NCBI GenBank assembly: GCA_012861695.1
Contig: JAAOOA010000195.1
Location: 310,001 to 374,000, forward strand
DNA: 64,000 nt
Reading direction: 5' to 3'
Source of the DNA: Trematomus loennbergii
Taxonomy: Eukaryota > Chordata > Actinopteri > Perciformes > Nototheniidae
The position numbers were made by a program, and so were the translations under genes. The first letter of the stretch is position 1, and each line of letters starts with the position of its first letter. Below, in pieces: positions 59,241 to 64,000 of this stretch. The notes under the pieces were generated by a model. It ran no database searches and was not told the DNA's origin. It worked only from the letters and a program-made list of their open reading frames with translations.

Positions 59241-59305
59241 GGGGTTCTGAATAAATCAGTGATTTTAGCACATTTCGCTGCCTTTTTTGCAGGATGGGGG
59301 TCCAT
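59241..59305 (-). CDS. First exon of element-borne gene, right copy
   Basis: ATG at 59305 opens MDPHPAKKAAKCAKITDLF then RTP and the donor GTATGG. KITDLF after a basic stretch resembles the first exon of hAT/ZBED-type transposase genes. The frame is intact here, unlike the left copy. No catalytic exon remains in either arm, so the gene is probably a relic carried along. Confidence 0.5.
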
Positions 59306-60547
59306 CCTTCCACAATAATTAATCTTGCCGTCAGTTTCAGTCGGTCCAGTCCACACTAATGTAAACAGCAGCGCGCTGGTCTCGTGAGAAACGGAGAGTG
59401 GAACAACCATCACATCTTCATTATTCTCCTGAAATGTAAATGTGCCCATTCGCTAGTCTGACACATAGACTGTATATATAAAGGTCTGGTCTGACAGGTG
59501 CGTGGTTCTCACTGCGCTTCATACCGGTGCAACTTTGAACACCTTCAATATATGCCGCATTAATGGATTTGGCCTGCAGTCACCGCATCTGGGCTGAATT
59601 AAACACGTATTATTTTAGTCCTGTGTGTTTATTAGAGGCCATGTCAGCAGGCCACATCACATCATGCCAGCGCTGCGTTCACAAGACATACAAGCCACAA
59701 ACTGGCAATCGAAACATGCTACAACCTGAGGGACAGTGAATGAGACACACAGACACAGACACACCCACACCCACACACCTTGAGGGAGGGAGGGACAGGT
59801 GATCGCAGTGCAGCGATCAGCTGTTCCCGAGCAGAGAGAGAGAGAGAGAGACAGCTGCTAGACACAACTCTTATTAATCCCCGTACCGGACAATTGTTAT
59901 TTGTTCCAAATCGGAACCGGATTTCGGTTCCCGATCCTCATCACATCCCAGCCACAGCCGTGGTCTTAACCGGTCTTGACATAAAATCTCGAGTCCTATA
60001 GGTCTGATACAGAGACAATACGAAACCAAATGCAGTCGATTCCGAGACCAATACCGTTAAAAAGTGGTCTGGAGACCGGTCTCGAGTACAACACCAGCAA
60101 ATATTCTCATACTAATGATTATTAATTAGTATTCCCCTCTCTTCTGATACCAATACTGTGCCGATGAGAAAGTGTACCTGTAACACTCTCCAAACTACTG
60201 TAGGAGCGGAATCATTCGAAAAATATAATATAGGATAATGCTATACAATGCTAACGGAGGCGAGACGTACGTTATTCACGCGCTTATCCACACGCTTATG
60301 TACACGTACGTTATCAACACGCGTATCTTAGATAGCACTTTCAAAGCTACGCCGCCGCCACGTGAGCGCGTACTTTGAGCGCACCTATGATACGTCGCCG
60401 TGACGTCTGACACGTCGTGACGTCGCCTGTATCGTACGTCAACCCATTCAAAATTGATGGAGGCGTTGGCGCACGTTGACACGTCAGTTCTCCGCTCAGT
60501 GAGCTTAGTTATCTGCTCTTTGGCACAAATCACACCTCATACTGATC

Positions 60548-61108
60548 TGCCGGGAGAGAGCTGCGGACTCCCGTCTTCTCCCTCCCTCCTCCCCGCTCTG
60601 TGGACTCCTTGAACAGCGCTCGTGCCCGAGCGCGGGAGGTGTGTCTATTGTGACGAGGGATTAGAGTGTGTTTTTATTTAATTTTGTTTTCTCTATCCCT
60701 CAGTCCATTTTGTTTTCTTATGCTTGCGAGGCTATGGTGGCCTGTGAGTGCATTTAGGGGTTACTTTTTGGCATAGAAAAAAGGGTACATTTTTGAAAAC
60801 GTGTGTGTAGAGTGTTATATTCTGTGTAGAATTAGCTCTTTTTATATTTGTTTAATTTATATATATTTTGTATTCATCTTGTGTGATATTTGATGTCTAT
60901 ATCTGTTTTATACCTTTACTGAGAGTGATAACCTGTTTTTTTTATTTTTCTCTTCATCTGTATTTATTTTACAAGTTTTCTGGGCATATTGTGATATCAG
61001 AGGGTGGTACATTTGATCTTTGAGCTATGGCTGGTCATGGGCATGACTTTACTTTTGGGGTGGGAGGGGTCAGCAGGCTGCTTCTCCTAGTTTTGGTAGG
61101 GGTAGTCT
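60548..61108 (+). other. Gypsy-3 5' UTR, part after the insertion
   Basis: GC-rich start (GCCGGGAGAGAGCTGCGG), then T-rich non-coding sequence up to the gag ATG at 61109. No other feature. Confidence 0.6.
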
Positions 61109-62565
61109 ATGTTGCCCAATATTCTCAACTACACAGTTGATCAGTCGGCTGTTGATCCACGTTTGGCCCCTGCTGCCAGTTCCACACCATTCATCCCACC
61201 CGGCCCTAAGCCTGCACAAGTCATCTCTGTCGATACATTTGGGGAGTTGATTACAGACTTGGCTAGACAGATTGGGGAAAACATCTCAGCCAGCCTTAGC
61301 GCTATTCACCAACCCAGTGTCATCCAGCCTAATTCTGCTACGAGTCAGTCATCCAGTCATGATGGTTTGTCACATTTGAAGGTTGTTGTGCAGTCTGAAT
61401 CAAAGGCTCCACCTTACTTCAGGGGTGACCATAGTGACACATTCTCAGTTCATGAATGGGAGGACATGATGAAATGTTACATGAATAGGATTAAATGTAA
61501 CACTCATGAGGAAATGTTCGACCTGATAATGTCAAGGCTAACAGGCAGAGCTAGGGATGTGGTGAAAAGTGTCGCTCCGCAGCCGCCCCGAACTGGATGT
61601 CACTGCCCTGCCTGCAGCAGTGTTCGACATATTAAAAGGTAACTTTAGCGAGCTCTCGTACTCCAATTTGCCAATGAAAGATTTCTATAGTACCATTCCC
61701 CGTGCAAATGAAAGTGCCATGGATTACTGGATTCGCCTCAACAAATCCATTGATGCTGCTGACGAGTGCCTGAGGAGACGAGGTAGGTCTGTTGAGGACC
61801 CCAGTGCTGAAGTGGTCATGATGTTCATTAATCACTGCCCCGATCCCAGTCTTACCATGTCATTCCAGCTGAAGGCACCTGAGCAGTGGACTGCATCCGA
61901 GGTCCAGGGCGTTTGGATAGTTACACGAGAAATTTGAGGAGGATAGCATCTGAGTCCCGACACACAGAGTGTTTGTCAGCTTGCAGTCAGAGTCCTGTGG
62001 CTGATTCTTTCCGTTCTTCATGTCCTGGCGGTGCACAAGCTGCCTTCGGGATATGCCAGTTGAATCCCCATCAGACCTCTCTGCCTGCCCCTGTGGGGTC
62101 TGCGATCTGCCTCGTCAGGACAATGTGCTAGTGAGTCAACATGCATCTAATGCACTGCCTTCACCCCTTGCTGCTGTTTCTAACTCAGCCCCTGCCACCA
62201 TTGACTCATCAACCAAGGAGCCTGGTGTTCAGCAGCTAGTGGCTATGTTTGATAAAGTGCTGTCATTGTGCTCTGCTTCCTTCGAGAACAGCCAACGGCC
62301 AGGTTACCATCAGGCAGTTTCCCGTCAGCCTGAAAACAGTCAACCACGCAATCGGCAAGCTGGCCGACCCTATCACCAGCAGGGTTCAGTTCCCACTACA
62401 TGCAGAGTTTGTAGTTCAGACACCCATTCAACCCATGCGCATTGCAGACTTTACCGATTGTGCCTCAACTGCTTTGGTCCTGGTCACATGAGGCTTGAGT
62501 GCCCGCAAGCCTCCCGCTCCCCAACCACGCCTGCCCCTTCACCCTCCAATGCCGATTTAAACTAG
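61109..62565 (+). pseudogene. Gypsy-3 gag, frame-broken
   Basis: ATG at 61109 (MLPNILNYTVDQ). The capsid-like region includes PPYFRGDHSDTFSVHEWEDM and MSRLTGRARDVV. An extra A near 61565 shifts the frame, which continues ELDVTALPAAVFDILKGNF...FYSTIPRANESAMDYWIRL (Gag helical repeats). Further shifts near 61905 and 62010 lead to the last part, a Ser/Pro/Gln-rich linker and a zinc-binding end with CRVC and the knuckle CLNCFGPGHMRLEC (CX2CX4HX4C). At least three indels; dead as read. Confidence 0.8.
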
Positions 62566-64000
62566 CCAGCCCATGTAATGAGAGGGATAACATGGGCAGT
62601 GCTGGTGACACCCTCAGCAGGGAGGAAGATTCGCAGTCTGTCTATGCAAATTGTTCTAGTAGTCTTCCTGACGATAAGACAGTGATTTTTGTGGGATCAC
62701 ATAAGGTGGAGGGGGCTAGCGACTTGTTTTATGCTCCAGTGGTCATCAGTAGCCAGTCTACATTGAGAGGGATGCTTGATTCTGGAAGCATGTCATGCAC
62801 GCTCAGTGAGGCGGCAGAGTCCAGGCTTAAGGCCACTGGCGTCATTCTGAATCCTCAGCCGGTTCCTGGAAATGTGATCCTAGTTGGCTGTGGTGGCCTC
62901 ACGACACGACCCACATGTATCTATGACCTTGACATTGAGATTTTTGGATCTAAGTTCATTGTGCCAACCTTCCTTGTTCCTGGCCAGAGGGACGAGTTAA
63001 TCATTGGGAGCAACGTTATCAGACCCATGATACAGAAGATGAAGTCTGATGAAAAGTACTGGGAGCTCATATCTTCAAGCACCTCAGACCCAGAGTGTGA
63101 ACAGTTTCTTCAGATGCTCAGTGGCATCACACGCTGGTCTGGTCCTGAGTTGCCTGACAAGATTGGTACTGTCAGACTGCAGCAGGCTATCACACTTGCC
63201 CCTCAGCAAGAGTATTTGGTCTGGGGGAAATTACCCAGTAGCGCACCTGTGTCACCAGGAAGCACTGTCATTGTGGAACCAACATCCTCCCGTTCAGCCC
63301 CAAAGAACATCATTGTTGGGCGGGTCGTAGCACCAATGTGGGGAGATCGCTGGGTCCCAATGAAGATCATGAACTCGACGAAGAAACCTGTGACGTTACG
63401 TCGCAATGCCAAAGTGGCTGACGTCTTTCCTTGTGTTGCTGTAGAGGACCTCCACATCTCCCAGGGTGTGAACAGGTCACAGGCAGATCAGCCTGCTGAA
63501 CCGGTCTTCAACCCAGAAACCACCTGTAGCCCCCTTCAACAACTCAAGGAATGTGGTTTGGCGGACATAGACATTGATGGCTGCGAGGTATCGGGCGAAT
63601 GGAAGCAGCGTCTGGCTGACCTTGTTCTTACTTACCAGGATGTATTTTCCAAGGACAAGCTAGACTGCGGGGAAGCAAAAGGGTTTGTCCATCGAATACA
63701 CCTCACTGATGATCATCCCTTCGGCTCCCTTACCGTCGCGTCCCTCCAGCACACTACCACAAACTGAGAGAAGTCTTGTCTGAGATGGAGTTGAAGGGCA
63801 TTATCAGCAAGTCAGTCAGCGAGTATGCCTCGCCGCTGGTTCTGGTCTGGAAGAAGACAGGTGAATTGAGGATCTGCACTGACTTTCGTTGGCTGAATGC
63901 CAAGACAGTCAAAGATGCCCACCCATTGCCTCACCAGGGAGACTGCCTTGCCGCCCTTGGAGGGAATGCCTTTTTCAGCACCATGGATCTCACATCAGGC
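62499..64000 (+). pseudogene. Gypsy-3 pol, protease to RT, frameshifted and cut by window end
   Basis: The frame overlaps gag by 66 bp in -1. It holds a retropepsin-like protease (GMLDSGSMSCTLSEA, then DELIIGSNVI; about 62770-63020) and a linker. Before RT the frame is broken near 63720 (one base missing after DDHPF); the RT start continues in the next frame to 64000 with KLREVLSEMELKGIISKS, SPLVLVWKKTGELRICTDFR and FSTMDLTSG, the N-terminal RT motifs up to the first catalytic aspartate (MDL). The rest lies outside. Confidence 0.85.

Larger units (their letters stand above)
47562..60541. mobile_element. Inverted double transposon (giant palindrome), TSD CTGATC
   Basis: The outer ends TATGAGGTGTGATTTGTGCC and its inverse are flanked by CTGATC (47556-47561 and 60542-60547). 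The interior is two inverted copies of one element meeting at about 51974. A 6-bp duplication and TAT termini fit what I recall of the IS3EU superfamily, but no transposase was identified, so class is open. Confidence 0.85.
51975..60541 (-). mobile_element. Right (inverted) copy of the TIR element, interrupted by a hAT
   Basis: The reverse complement of the left copy, about 4.36 kb without the hAT. At the junction it lacks the innermost 20-21 bases of the TIR and begins AAAGAGCGAACTCACTGAGC. The outer TIR is complete at 60541. Small indels and substitutions separate the arms, so they are not an exact artefactual mirror. Confidence 0.85.
47039..64000 (+). mobile_element. Gypsy-3: Ty3/Gypsy element, interrupted and leaving the window
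   Basis: 5' LTR 47039-47513, primer site from 47515, 5' UTR split by a 12.98-kb insertion (47562-60541, duplicated CTGATC), then gag (61109-62565) and pol (62499 to the edge). It differs from Gypsy-1/2 in gag type, protease motif (DSGSMSCTLS) and LTR, so it belongs to another lineage. The 3' half lies outside the window. Confidence 0.88.

Noticed and set aside
47562..60541. Interpretation of the inverted double element as a Polinton because of its 6-bp TSD and long inverted repeats
   Set aside because: The termini are TATGAGG, not AG-type, and no integrase, polymerase or capsid gene is present.

Overview
The window reads as teleost (probably percomorph) genomic DNA. It has spliced exons with GT/AG borders, a fish-type multi-copy TRIM (RING/B-box/PRY-SPRY) gene, astacin-family metalloprotease exons, long CA microsatellites, and a dense load of fish-type transposons (Tc1/mariner, sushi-type Ty3/Gypsy chromoviruses, hAT, MITEs, LINE tails). 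There is no rRNA, tRNA, CRISPR or bacterial gene organisation. Family names come from reading motifs; no search was run.

Layout. 1-585: 3' half of a Tc1/mariner element. 862-5962: frame-broken Gypsy chromovirus on the minus strand, followed by a CA repeat. About 6240-12200: strongly decayed island with a Polinton/adintovirus-like signature (integrase C-terminus, a small basic ORF, a Cys/His ORF, and an intact 192-codon ORF with a Bcl-2-like layout and hydrophobic tail). 12573-13576: 8-bp minisatellite. 13905-37740: astacin-family exons on the plus strand, scattered among copies of a block that carries an antisense TRIM gene. Three TRIM copies lie at 16529-18155, 26700-28333 and 43416-45032, each with a separate 5' UTR exon; each carries its own frameshifts. 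Copy 1 has a solo LTR (TSD ATAA) with a nested foldback MITE in its intron. Copy 2 has a LINE tail split by an apparently intact, young Gypsy chromovirus (28920-34189, TSD GTGC).

38061-40127: MITE-like element with another MITE and a 37-bp minisatellite inside. 47039 to the window end: a third Gypsy element (5' LTR, PBS, frame-broken gag/pol, RT running off the edge). Its 5' UTR is split by a 12.98-kb insertion (47562-60541, TSD CTGATC) consisting of two head-to-head copies of one 4.4-kb TIR element, i.e. a giant palindrome. The right arm is split again by a 4.2-kb hAT transposon (52989-57192, TSD GTTGCGCG) with an intact transposase reading frame.

Working together: host coding capacity is limited to the TRIM copies (innate-immunity-type E3 ligase architecture, all apparently broken) and astacin exons that do not form a complete gene. 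Everything else is nested mobile DNA. The nesting gives relative dates: TRIM block duplication came before the solo LTR, the LINE and Gypsy-2; Gypsy-3 landed after the copy-3 block existed; the inverted double element landed in Gypsy-3; the hAT landed in the inverted double element. The most interesting signals are a compensatory base change supporting LTR self-priming in the two chromoviruses, a canonical slippery heptamer at the Gypsy-2 gag/pol overlap, two independent 'complete plus inverted truncated copy' transposon doubles, and the Bcl-2-like ORF in the viral-type island.
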